Shown piece after piece: positions 29,587 through 36,626 of a stretch of DNA of 64,000 nucleotides. The stretch spans positions 1,730,001 through 1,794,000 of the forward strand of contig NC_010530.1 of NCBI RefSeq assembly GCF_000069785.1, in the 5' to 3' direction. The position numbers were made by a program, and so were the translations under genes. The notes beneath the pieces were generated by a model, which worked only from the letters and a program-made list of their open reading frames with translations, was not told the DNA's origin and made no database searches. How positions within the stretch are numbered: the stretch's first letter is position 1; the number at the start of each line of letters is the position of its first letter. The DNA comes from Cupriavidus taiwanensis LMG 19424. Its GTDB lineage: Bacteria; Pseudomonadota; Gammaproteobacteria; Burkholderiales; Burkholderiaceae.

Positions 29587-29601
29587 TGAGAATTATTTTC
29601 A
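29587..29601. promoter_or_regulatory. Fur-box-like site before the C39 peptidase operon
   Basis: TGAGAATTATTTTCA matches the 7-1-7 Fur consensus TGATAATnATTATCA at 12 of 14 specified positions. It ends three bases before the annotated ATG. It would place the following operon under iron control, but the site has not been tested and its overlap with the start region is unusual. Confidence 0.5.
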
Positions 29602-29604
29602 TCC

Positions 29605-30255
29605 ATGCGATGTGCTCACCCCTGGAGGCCTTGCCGCGGACAGTCTGCACTGCAACGCCACACCATCACGTTGCTGGCGCTGGCACTTGGACAGGTTAGC
29701 CACGCCGCTGCAGTCGAGTCGCCGGTGCGCTCATGGAAGGCGATGCGCGATGAAGGCGTGGTCCGGCAACAGTATGACTATTCGTGCGGCGCCGCGGCGC
29801 TGGCCACGCTGCTGCGGCACTACTACGGAGAAGCGGTCAGCGAGACCGACGTCCTGAAGCAGATCGCCGCCAAGGGACCGGCCACGCTCAGCACCCTGTC
29901 GGCCGCGGCAACGCATTTTGGCTACGAAGCGCGCGGCTATGCGCTGTCGCTCGAGGCCCTGCGGCAGATCAATGTGCCCGCGATCGTGTTTCTCCACGTC
30001 GGTAACGACAATCACTTTTCGGTCCTCCGCAGTATCGATGCGCATTCGGTGGAACTGGCCGATCCTTCGCTAGGCAACCGCATCTACAGCACGACGGATT
30101 TCCTGAGGCTGTGGACCACCCGGCTGAACCGGAACTACCCCGGCCGCGCCTTGATCGTGATGCCGCGCGACGCAAGGCGGGCCGCAAATCCGGCCTTCAT
30201 GCGGCCGATTCCAGCCCGGTTCGCCGGGTTGACCCTGAGACCGTTCCGGCCATGA
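29605..30255 (+). CDS. stand-alone C39 cysteine peptidase, probably periplasmic
   Basis: A 216-residue peptidase of the C39 (double-glycine leader-cleaving) family. The Cys-His-Asp triad is complete: C61 in DYSCGAAALATLL, H137 in NDNHFSVL and D153 in ELADPSLG. Unlike bacteriocin exporters it has no ABC transporter attached. An N-terminal hydrophobic stretch (HTITLLALALGQVSHAAA) looks like a Sec signal, as in FapD of Pseudomonas functional-amyloid operons. The ATG at 29605 lacks a good ribosome site, so the start is uncertain. The stop overlaps the next ATG (ATGA). Confidence 0.85.
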   Translation: MRCAHPWRPCRGQSALQRHTITLLALALGQVSHAAAVESPVRSWKAMRDEGVVRQQYDYSCGAAALATLLRHYYGEAVSETDVLKQIAAKGPATLSTLSAAATHFGYEARGYALSLEALRQINVPAIVFLHVGNDNHFSVLRSIDAHSVELADPSLGNRIYSTTDFLRLWTTRLNRNYPGRALIVMPRDARRAANPAFMRPIPARFAGLTLRPFRP

Positions 30256-31157
30256 TCCGCCGCCTGACACGCGTAGCCACCGCCGCGGCCGCGTTCGCCC
30301 CATGCCACGCGTGGTCGCAAATCGTACCCACGCTGGAAGACTTGCTGACGGCCCAGAACCGGTGGCGAGCCGAAGCCGGCTTGTCCTACTTCAACCAGGA
30401 GGGCAGCGGCACCGCGGCCAGTGGTCCCATCTATATCCAGGTGGGGCCCAACATCATTCCCGTGGCGACCGGGGTCGTGCCCAAGACGCGCAATGTCGAT
30501 TCGCTGGTGGCGTATGCCGGCTTGCGCTACGGCTATTCGGCGAATACCGAACTGTCGTTTTCCGGCACCGGCTCATATACGAGTGAGCGGACGCTGTTCG
30601 AGGGCATCGATCAGCAGTCCAGCCATAGCACCCGCTTTTCCAGCCTCACTTTGGCCATCAGCCACCGCCTGCTCAAGGAGCAAGGCAGCCCCGGCCTGGT
30701 CGGCTTCGTGGAGACCGGCGCGGTGGAACACAGCGGCAATGCTGTCTCGTACTTCAGCAGCTTCACCGCCGGCGGCACGCTCTATCGCTCGATCGATCCG
30801 GTGGTGCTCAGCCTGAATGCCTCCTATCGCCTGAACCTGCCGCGGCATGACGGCATCGCGACGCCGGGCAACGTGTTGATGCTGACGCCGCAGGTGGGAT
30901 TTGCCGCCAACGAGACCGTCACGCTCTACGGCGGCATCAACTGGCAGTTGCAGCAGGCAGACAGCAATCCTCGAGGACTGCCCGCGCAACGCAACACACA
31001 AACCGCACTGGTCTTTGGCCTGGGCTATCGCGCCAGCGACCGGACCACCATTTCACTGAGCGGCAACGCCAATGTCAGCGGCCGCGGGGGTGCGCAGATC
31101 ACGCTCGGTACGGTAGTAAAGCTGGGCGCCATGCCCGCAAGGGAACGTTTGCAATAA
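30252..31157 (+). CDS. outer-membrane beta-barrel protein, putative exporter
   Basis: A 301-residue protein with a signal peptide (cleavage likely after CHAWSQ). Alternating amphipathic strands such as RWRAEAGLSYFNQ, GLRYGYSANTELSFSGTGSYTS and ITLGTVVKLGA suggest an outer-membrane barrel of the Phenol_MetA_deg/FapF-like kind. It is translationally coupled to the C39 gene (ATGA) and 26 bp before the leader-peptide gene, so it is a candidate secretion pore for that peptide. Barrel type and role are inferred. Confidence 0.65.
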   Translation: MIRRLTRVATAAAAFAPCHAWSQIVPTLEDLLTAQNRWRAEAGLSYFNQEGSGTAASGPIYIQVGPNIIPVATGVVPKTRNVDSLVAYAGLRYGYSANTELSFSGTGSYTSERTLFEGIDQQSSHSTRFSSLTLAISHRLLKEQGSPGLVGFVETGAVEHSGNAVSYFSSFTAGGTLYRSIDPVVLSLNASYRLNLPRHDGIATPGNVLMLTPQVGFAANETVTLYGGINWQLQQADSNPRGLPAQRNTQTALVFGLGYRASDRTTISLSGNANVSGRGGAQITLGTVVKLGAMPARERLQ

Positions 31158-31183
31158 CTCGCTTTGAGCTAAGGAGAAAATCC

Positions 31184-31612
31184 ATGGATCTGGTTCAGAA
31201 GACCCTGGCCGCGGTGGCGCTGGCCAGCCTCGGCGGCACGGCTTGCGCCAAGGCGGTGACATTCGAAGAGATCGAGCGTGCGGACACCGTATCAGGCCGG
31301 TACATCAGCCATCTGTCGGCGACGGAAATGGAAGCGGTGGAAGGGTCGGTGGCACCGGTCGTCATTGCCGGGGTTGCGGCGACCGCCGGCGCGATCGCCA
31401 ATGGCGGGGCCTATTGGGTGAATACGCCCAACCCCACCGCCGCCGGGCTGGCGTGGAACGCGGGAACGGGCTTTACCTCCGGCTTCCTGGGTGGCATCGC
31501 GTCAAGCTTGCCAAGGGTCGGCACCGTGCTGGTAACCGGCGCCGCGCCGTTCATCCCTGCACTCCCCCAGCCGCCGCTGCAGAAATGCGGCGCTGCCGGG
31601 CTGGCTTGCTGA
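31184..31612 (+). CDS. secreted peptide precursor with Sec signal and double-glycine-type leader
   Basis: A 142-residue precursor. Residues 1-24 look like a Sec signal ending AKA. Residues 44-55, LSATEMEAVEGS, match the double-glycine leader at every key position (L-12, S-11, E-8, M-7, V-4, G-2, S-1). The expected product is about 87 residues, Gly/Ala-rich, with helix-packing patterns (GVAATAGAIANGG, GTGFTSGFLGG) and two C-terminal Cys (135, 142), as in microcins or class II bacteriocins. Strong AAGGAG site. The adjacent C39 peptidase is the likely processing enzyme. An amyloid-like or adhesive product is an alternative. Confidence 0.65.
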   Translation: MDLVQKTLAAVALASLGGTACAKAVTFEEIERADTVSGRYISHLSATEMEAVEGSVAPVVIAGVAATAGAIANGGAYWVNTPNPTAAGLAWNAGTGFTSGFLGGIASSLPRVGTVLVTGAAPFIPALPQPPLQKCGAAGLAC

Positions 31613-31666
31613 CGCACGTCAGATTAACGGGCCGGCGCCATCGCCGCCGGCCGCCCGGAACCTTTC

Positions 31667-31984
31667 ATGGACATGGACTTAGGCATGACTGACTACGAAA
31701 GACTTCAGGCGCTCTGCAACGGCCTGGTCTTCTTCTATCTTGTGCCCAGGTACCTGCTGTTCCCGTCCCTGTATGCCGAGCGCTATCTGCGCACGGCGAT
31801 GATATTGGGCGCGGCGCTGGCAGCAAACTGTCTGTTGCTGTGGCAGACCCTCGGCGGCGAAGCCGCGCCAACACTCTACCGCGCATGCTTCGGCCCGGTG
31901 ATGAGCCTGCTGATGGCGCTGCTCCACTGCAAGATCGAGAAAGACAATCCCGGCTACTTCACCAATGCGGAGCGTCGCAGATGA
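31667..31984 (+). CDS. small membrane protein, tandem paralogue 1
   Basis: A 105-residue protein with about three membrane segments (LCNGLVFFYLVPRYLLFP, TAMILGAALAANCLLLW, FGPVMSLLMALLHC). The VPRYLLFPSLYAERY motif is shared with the next gene. It lies 54 bp after the peptide precursor and overlaps the next start as ATGA. A position beside a bacteriocin-like precursor makes immunity a reasonable guess, without direct evidence. In-frame ATGs at 31673 and 31685 are alternative starts. Confidence 0.6.
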   Translation: MDMDLGMTDYERLQALCNGLVFFYLVPRYLLFPSLYAERYLRTAMILGAALAANCLLLWQTLGGEAAPTLYRACFGPVMSLLMALLHCKIEKDNPGYFTNAERRR

Positions 31985-32331
31985 CAGGCACCCCGATCGC
32001 AGATCTCCAGCTCACCGTCCCCGGCATCGCCATGTTCGGTTACACCGTCATCGTGCTCATCGTGCTGGCGCCCAGGTATTGGTTTATCCCGGCGCTTCAC
32101 CGGCGCCTGTATGGCTGGGCGGCCGCTGCGCTGGCTGGGGTGCTGGCGCTCAACCTGTGCGTCTATTCCATGCTGATGCCGGCCAGGCCGCGCTTACCGC
32201 TCGATGAAGCGTTCGCGGGTGCGTGTCTAAGCTTGTGCCTGTCGCTGCTGCTATGCCATCGGGCCAGGGCTCGCCGCTCCGCTGCCGCGGCCACAACCCG
32301 GCCGCCGGCAGAGCAGCGCCGGCAGCAGTAG
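31981..32331 (+). CDS. small membrane protein, tandem paralogue 2
   Basis: A 116-residue protein with three hydrophobic segments. It is similar to the preceding gene in order and motif (APRYWFIPALHRRLYG against VPRYLLFPSLYAERY, and FAGACLSLCLSLLLCH against FGPVMSLLMALLHC). It has a basic, low-complexity C-terminal tail. Coupled by ATGA to paralogue 1. It is the last gene before the convergent gdhA. Confidence 0.6.
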   Translation: MTGTPIADLQLTVPGIAMFGYTVIVLIVLAPRYWFIPALHRRLYGWAAAALAGVLALNLCVYSMLMPARPRLPLDEAFAGACLSLCLSLLLCHRARARRSAAAATTRPPAEQRRQQ

Positions 32332-32344
32332 CTGCCTCGGGATA

Positions 32345-32367
32345 GCGGCCGGCATCGCGCCGGCCGC
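32345..32367. terminator. hairpin between convergent operon and gdhA
   Basis: GCGGCCGG (32345-32352) and CCGGCCGC (32360-32367) form a GC-only 8-bp stem between the two convergent ends. There is no clear U-tract. Confidence 0.4.
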
Positions 32368-32377
32368 CGCTTTCCCG

Positions 32378-33721
32378 TCAGATCACGCCCTGCGCCAGCA
32401 TCGCGTCGGCCACCTTGACGAAGCCGGCGATGTTCGCGCCTTCGACGTAATTGATGTAGCCATCCGCCTTCTGGCCGTGGTGGATGCAGTTCTGGTGGAT
32501 GTCCTTCATGATCGCGTGCAGCTTCTCGTCGACCTCGGCATGGTGCCAGGACAGGCGCATCGCGTTCTGCGACATCTCCAGGCCGGAGGTGGCCACGCCG
32601 CCGGCGTTGCTGGCCTTGCCCGGCGCGTACAGGATCTTGGCGTCGACAAAGCGGTCCACCGCCTCCAGCGTCGACGGCATGTTGGCGCCTTCGGCGACGC
32701 AGATCACGCCATTGCCGAGCAGGGTCTCGGCGTCGTTGCCGTCGAGTTCGTTCTGCGTCGCGCACGGCAGCGCCACGTCGGCGGGCACGTGCCACGGGGT
32801 GCGGCCGGCCTCGAAGGTCATGCCGTGGCGGGCGGCAAAGTCCGACAGGCGGCCGCGCTCTTCATTCTTGAAGGCCATCACTTCGGCCAGTTGCTCGGTG
32901 GTCATGCCCTGCGGGTAGTGCAGCACGCCGCCGGAGTCGGACAGCGTCAGCACCTTGGCGCCCAGCTCGATTGCCTTCTCGGCCGCGTACTGCGCCACGT
33001 TGCCCGAGCCGGAGATCAGCACGCGCAGCCCGTCGAAGCCGCGTCCGCGACGGTGCAGCATTTCCTGGGCGAAGTAGACGGTGCCGTAGCCGGTCGCTTC
33101 CGGGCGCATCAGGCTGCCGCCATAGGCCAGGCCCTTGCCGGTAAACACGCAGGCCGACTGGTTCGACAGCTTCTTCATCATGCCGGCCATAAAGCCGACC
33201 TCGCGCGCGCCCACGCCGATGTCGCCGGCCGGGATGTCGGTATCCGGGCCCAGGTGGCGGTACAGCTCGGTCACCAGCGCCTGGCAGAAGCGCATCACTT
33301 CACCATCCGACTTGCCCTTGGGATCGAAGTCCGATCCGCCCTTGCCGCCGCCCATGGGCAGCGTGGTCAGCGCGTTCTTGAAGGTCTGCTCGAAACCCAG
33401 GAACTTCAGCACCGACAGGTTCACGGTCGGGTGGAAGCGCATGCCGCCCTTGAACGGGCCGATGGCCGAGCTGTGCTGCACGCGGAAGGCGCGGTTGACC
33501 TGCACGCGGTTCTGGTCGTCGGTCCATGCCACGCGGAACTGGATCACGCGCTCGGGCTCGACCAGGCGTTCGAGCAAGGCCTGGTCGGCGTAGCGCGGAT
33601 TGCGCTCGACGAACGGCCACAGCGTCATCATGACTTCCTTCACGGCCTGGAGGAATTCGGGTTGATTGGGGTCGCGGCGGGCAACCCCCGCCAGAAATGC
33701 TTCAAGGGAAGGAGAATTCAC
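32378..33721 (-). CDS. gdhA: NADP-specific glutamate dehydrogenase
   Basis: A 447-residue GDH of the hexameric bacterial type, making glutamate from 2-oxoglutarate and ammonium. The catalytic region PMGGGKGGSDFDPKGKSDGEVMRFCQ and the substrate segment GPFKGGMRFHPTVNLSVLKFL are intact. A Rossmann motif SGSGNVAQYAAEKA follows. It is monocistronic; its promoter must lie in the 396-bp upstream gap. Confidence 0.96.
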   Translation of the reverse strand: MNSPSLEAFLAGVARRDPNQPEFLQAVKEVMMTLWPFVERNPRYADQALLERLVEPERVIQFRVAWTDDQNRVQVNRAFRVQHSSAIGPFKGGMRFHPTVNLSVLKFLGFEQTFKNALTTLPMGGGKGGSDFDPKGKSDGEVMRFCQALVTELYRHLGPDTDIPAGDIGVGAREVGFMAGMMKKLSNQSACVFTGKGLAYGGSLMRPEATGYGTVYFAQEMLHRRGRGFDGLRVLISGSGNVAQYAAEKAIELGAKVLTLSDSGGVLHYPQGMTTEQLAEVMAFKNEERGRLSDFAARHGMTFEAGRTPWHVPADVALPCATQNELDGNDAETLLGNGVICVAEGANMPSTLEAVDRFVDAKILYAPGKASNAGGVATSGLEMSQNAMRLSWHHAEVDEKLHAIMKDIHQNCIHHGQKADGYINYVEGANIAGFVKVADAMLAQGVI

Positions 33722-34117
33722 GGATGTCTCTTGCTGTGCTGGAGTGGCTGGATGCGGCAGCCTTGCCGGCTGGATGCCGGTCTGCGGTGCCGTCTGGCGT
33801 TGCGCCGATGGAAGGTGGGTCGCCTCCGGTTTATCGGACGGGCACGACTAACCGTGCCGGTCCGACAACCCAGCACTTTAGCACCGCCATGGGGCACACG
33901 ACAGTCAAAACACCTGTGACAGCAGCATCAAAGCTGTATTTTGGTGCATCAGGCGGGGATTTCCGTGCGATCAGCGGACAGCATCTGAAGTCACCCTTAA
34001 ATCTGTCCTCAGAAATAATCACGGCAATAACGCACAAAGATGGCATTCCTGGACGCATGGCACTAGTCACTGCTCCCTACACTCCGCTCGTCACAACATA
34101 AAGAACGAGAGGGAGAA
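33722..34117. other. 396-bp gene-free boundary region between gdhA and the accessory operon
   Basis: The divergent promoters of gdhA and the plus-strand operon must lie here. The sequence becomes noticeably more A/T-rich from about 33900, marking the left edge of an atypical stretch. One hairpin, GGACGGGCACG-actaac-CGTGCCGGTCC, with one mismatch, is at 33836-33863. An open frame across the region has no recognisable homology and was not called. Confidence 0.5.
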
Positions 34118-34861
34118 ATGAGCTCAACAACCACCGTACAGCATGAGATTGCGATACTCGCCGGGCCGGGGTCTGTCCGAAATGCGTCAGACTTTCGCAA
34201 CATGCCGTCGGAGTATCAGGAGCTCGCCATACGGCTGATGCTCGTCCATACGGAAGGCGAGCTTACGGGCGCGGACGACTATACCCAGATCTTTTACAAC
34301 CTGGCGCCCAATGCCTTCGAGAAACAGGTTTGCTGCGAGCGGGCATCGGAGGAGATCCAGCATTACCGGCTTAGTGCAGACGTGCTCGCCGAACTCGGCG
34401 TCGACACGGGTCACATGCTCCGCCAACATTTTCTGGAGCGTCCTTACTACCCGAACGAGCTGGTGCGCGGAGTCAGGAACTGGATGGAGCGCGGCATCTT
34501 CTCGTTCATTGGCGAGGCGGTCGTACTTGAACACCTCCTCGAATTCGCCGACTGCAGCTACAAGCCGTTCGCCGACATCTTCATCAAGCAGATTATCAGC
34601 GATGAGCATACCCACGTCGCGCACGGCTACCGCATTATCAATGAGGCCTGCATGACCGATGAAGGCCGAATTGCCGCCCAGCAGGCCCTGAGCCGGCTGT
34701 GGCCGCACCTGCTCGATCTGTTCGGGCGCTCCGACTCCCAGCGCTCGCGACTCTATATCAAGTGGGGCCTACGTAAGACAAGCAACGAGGCCTTGCGCAA
34801 TCAGTTCATCAAGAAAACGGTGCCGCGCCTGACGGCGATGGGCTTGCTCGTGCCGGACTGA
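34118..34861 (+). CDS. PaaA-like ferritin-fold di-iron protein
   Basis: A 247-residue protein of the phenylacetate-catabolism ferritin-like family but distinct from the PaaA at 5.1-6.1 kb. Likely iron ligands: Glu in HTEGELTG (about 46-48), E79xxH82 in SEEIQHYR, Glu in IGEAVVLEHL (133/138) and E163xxH166 in DEHTHVAHG. An oxygenase or oxidase role is inferred; the substrate is unknown. GAGGGAG precedes the ATG. It is first in a four-gene coupled operon. Confidence 0.75.
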   Translation: MSSTTTVQHEIAILAGPGSVRNASDFRNMPSEYQELAIRLMLVHTEGELTGADDYTQIFYNLAPNAFEKQVCCERASEEIQHYRLSADVLAELGVDTGHMLRQHFLERPYYPNELVRGVRNWMERGIFSFIGEAVVLEHLLEFADCSYKPFADIFIKQIISDEHTHVAHGYRIINEACMTDEGRIAAQQALSRLWPHLLDLFGRSDSQRSRLYIKWGLRKTSNEALRNQFIKKTVPRLTAMGLLVPD

Positions 34862-34890
34862 CCAACCGCGCGTTTGTTTGAGGAGGCGCC

Positions 34891-36078
34891 ATGAGCGAAA
34901 CAGATTCGCTGCACCAGCAACGCAAGCATCTGATCGCTGAGCGTTTGCCTGGGCTCCTTGCTCGGGATCCCGCACTGACCGAGCGCTTCAATGCGGTACG
35001 CAGCTTTTCTGCGCGCGTGCGGGCGGCCGAGTATCACCTGACGAACGCATGCAATATCCGCTGCAAGGGCTGCTGGTTCTTTGAGTTTGGCCACGACAAG
35101 CGTGCGCCTGAGGCCAAGAACCTGGCTCAGTGGACCACATTCATCGATGCACAGCGCAAGCAAAAGGTGAATGCAGCGCTGCTAATCGGCGGAGAGCCGA
35201 CGCTGTTTGTGGACCGAATTGCCGCCTTTGTGGAACGCATGCGCTTTGTCTCGATCTCCACCAATGGCCTCAAGCCATTCCCGAATACCGCGCCATTCGA
35301 GGATGTGACGGTCTTCATTACGCTGTTCGGCGGCGGACCGCTGGACGATGAATTGCGCGCCATCCGGCCCGGCGGGCGCAGATTCTCTGGCCTGTTCGAG
35401 ACCACGCTGGCCAACTACAAAGACGATCCGCGCGCATGTTATGTCTATGCCGTGACCGAAGGCGGCATCTCGTACATAGAGCCGACCGTACGCCGAATTC
35501 AGGAGAACGGTAACACGGTGACCTTCAACTTCTATAGCCAGTACAACACGGGACACCCCCTGCGCATGCGCAACGAGCAATTGTTGCTACGTGAAATGCT
35601 GCGCGTCCGCCAGCTCTTCCCGAATACGGTCCTGAACCATCCTGCACATATCGAGGCAATGGTTACCGGCCAGGCATGGTGTGGCACTTTCGGCTACGAC
35701 ACGTGCCCGAGCATCAGCCAGGATCACCCTGACAACCAGCAGCGCTTGGCTAACGGCAATCCCGGCCTGACGTTCTTCAACACATGGAAAGCCGACTTGC
35801 AGACGCTGGAGCGCTGCTGCACATCCGGCCACTGTGAAGGCTGCCGCGACAGCCAGGCGGTCTACAGCTGGCTCATCGTCAGCCTGGCGTGCTCGCTGGC
35901 ATCGACGGAAACCCTGCGCACGTGGGTGGAAGTGGCCGAGTCTTACTGGCGCCAGTTCATTTGGTCACCTTATCGGAAGACGCCAGGTAAAACGGCCGCG
36001 GACAGGTCCGCCAAAAGTACCGGCACGGTGCCCCCCGCCCGGCGCGCGGCATCCGCCTCCGAGGAAATTCTGACATGA
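34891..36078 (+). CDS. radical SAM enzyme of unknown specificity
   Basis: A 395-residue radical SAM protein. The cluster motif CNIRCKGC provides Cys 54, 58 and 61, and LLIGGEPTLF carries the SAM-binding GGE. Additional Cys near the C-terminus (WCGTFGYDTC and CCTSGHCEGC) could hold an auxiliary iron-sulfur cluster. AGGAGG precedes the ATG. The stop overlaps the next gene as ATGA. I cannot assign the reaction. Confidence 0.82.
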   Translation: MSETDSLHQQRKHLIAERLPGLLARDPALTERFNAVRSFSARVRAAEYHLTNACNIRCKGCWFFEFGHDKRAPEAKNLAQWTTFIDAQRKQKVNAALLIGGEPTLFVDRIAAFVERMRFVSISTNGLKPFPNTAPFEDVTVFITLFGGGPLDDELRAIRPGGRRFSGLFETTLANYKDDPRACYVYAVTEGGISYIEPTVRRIQENGNTVTFNFYSQYNTGHPLRMRNEQLLLREMLRVRQLFPNTVLNHPAHIEAMVTGQAWCGTFGYDTCPSISQDHPDNQQRLANGNPGLTFFNTWKADLQTLERCCTSGHCEGCRDSQAVYSWLIVSLACSLASTETLRTWVEVAESYWRQFIWSPYRKTPGKTAADRSAKSTGTVPPARRAASASEEILT

Positions 36079-36626
36079 GCTTCGTCGCGAGCCACGAACA
36101 TGCGCAGTCGCGGGCGCAGGGGCTGCGCCTGCCCGTTGCCGCCGAGGATCGCGCGCAATGGCAGCAGCGCCTGAACGCGCTGCCGGTGCTGCGCCACATG
36201 GGCGCGGAGCTTGACCTGACCGACCCTGCCGTAGTCCGGCTCCGTCTGGTGCGGCAACTCGATTCTCACATGGGAGGCCTCGGAACATCGGCGCTCAATG
36301 GTGCAGTGATCGCTGGAATGATCGACTGTGGCATATCGACCGCCGGCATCCTGCAGTTCCGCGGCCGCACGTGCGGAACGGTACACCTGTCGATCGATTT
36401 CATGAAGCCGGTGCGCATCGCGCTCCCTACGCTCGAGTGCCGCGTGGTGAGGCGCACGGATTCACTGGCATTTATCGAGGCGGGCCTGCTCGCACCTGAC
36501 GGCGGCACCAGCACCCAGGCAAGCGGCATCGTCGCCCTGGCACGTCTTCCAGCGAGAGACCCGGCGGGAGCACCGGCGGGAAACTGGCGAACGATTTTCA
36601 ACGATACCCTGCAGCAACATGCCTAA
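36075..36626 (+). CDS. hotdog-fold thioesterase, PaaI/4HBT family
   Basis: A 183-residue hotdog protein. The characteristic helix GLGTSALNGAVIAGMIDCGI (about residues 67-87) and the following strand GTVHLSIDFMKPVRIALP match PaaI-type thioesterases, which hydrolyse acyl-CoA or acyl-carrier thioesters. Its start overlaps the radical SAM stop and its end overlaps the next gene by 8 bp, so the genes are translated together. Confidence 0.8.
   Translation: MSFVASHEHAQSRAQGLRLPVAAEDRAQWQQRLNALPVLRHMGAELDLTDPAVVRLRLVRQLDSHMGGLGTSALNGAVIAGMIDCGISTAGILQFRGRTCGTVHLSIDFMKPVRIALPTLECRVVRRTDSLAFIEAGLLAPDGGTSTQASGIVALARLPARDPAGAPAGNWRTIFNDTLQQHA

Noticed and set aside
29605..30255. C39 gene as part of a standard bacteriocin ABC exporter
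   Set aside because: The protein ends after the peptidase domain and no ATP-binding or transporter domain is encoded in this operon.
33697..34101. 134-codon plus-strand open frame between gdhA and the di-iron gene
   Set aside because: No family resemblance, it starts inside gdhA on the other strand, and it lies where divergent promoters are needed.
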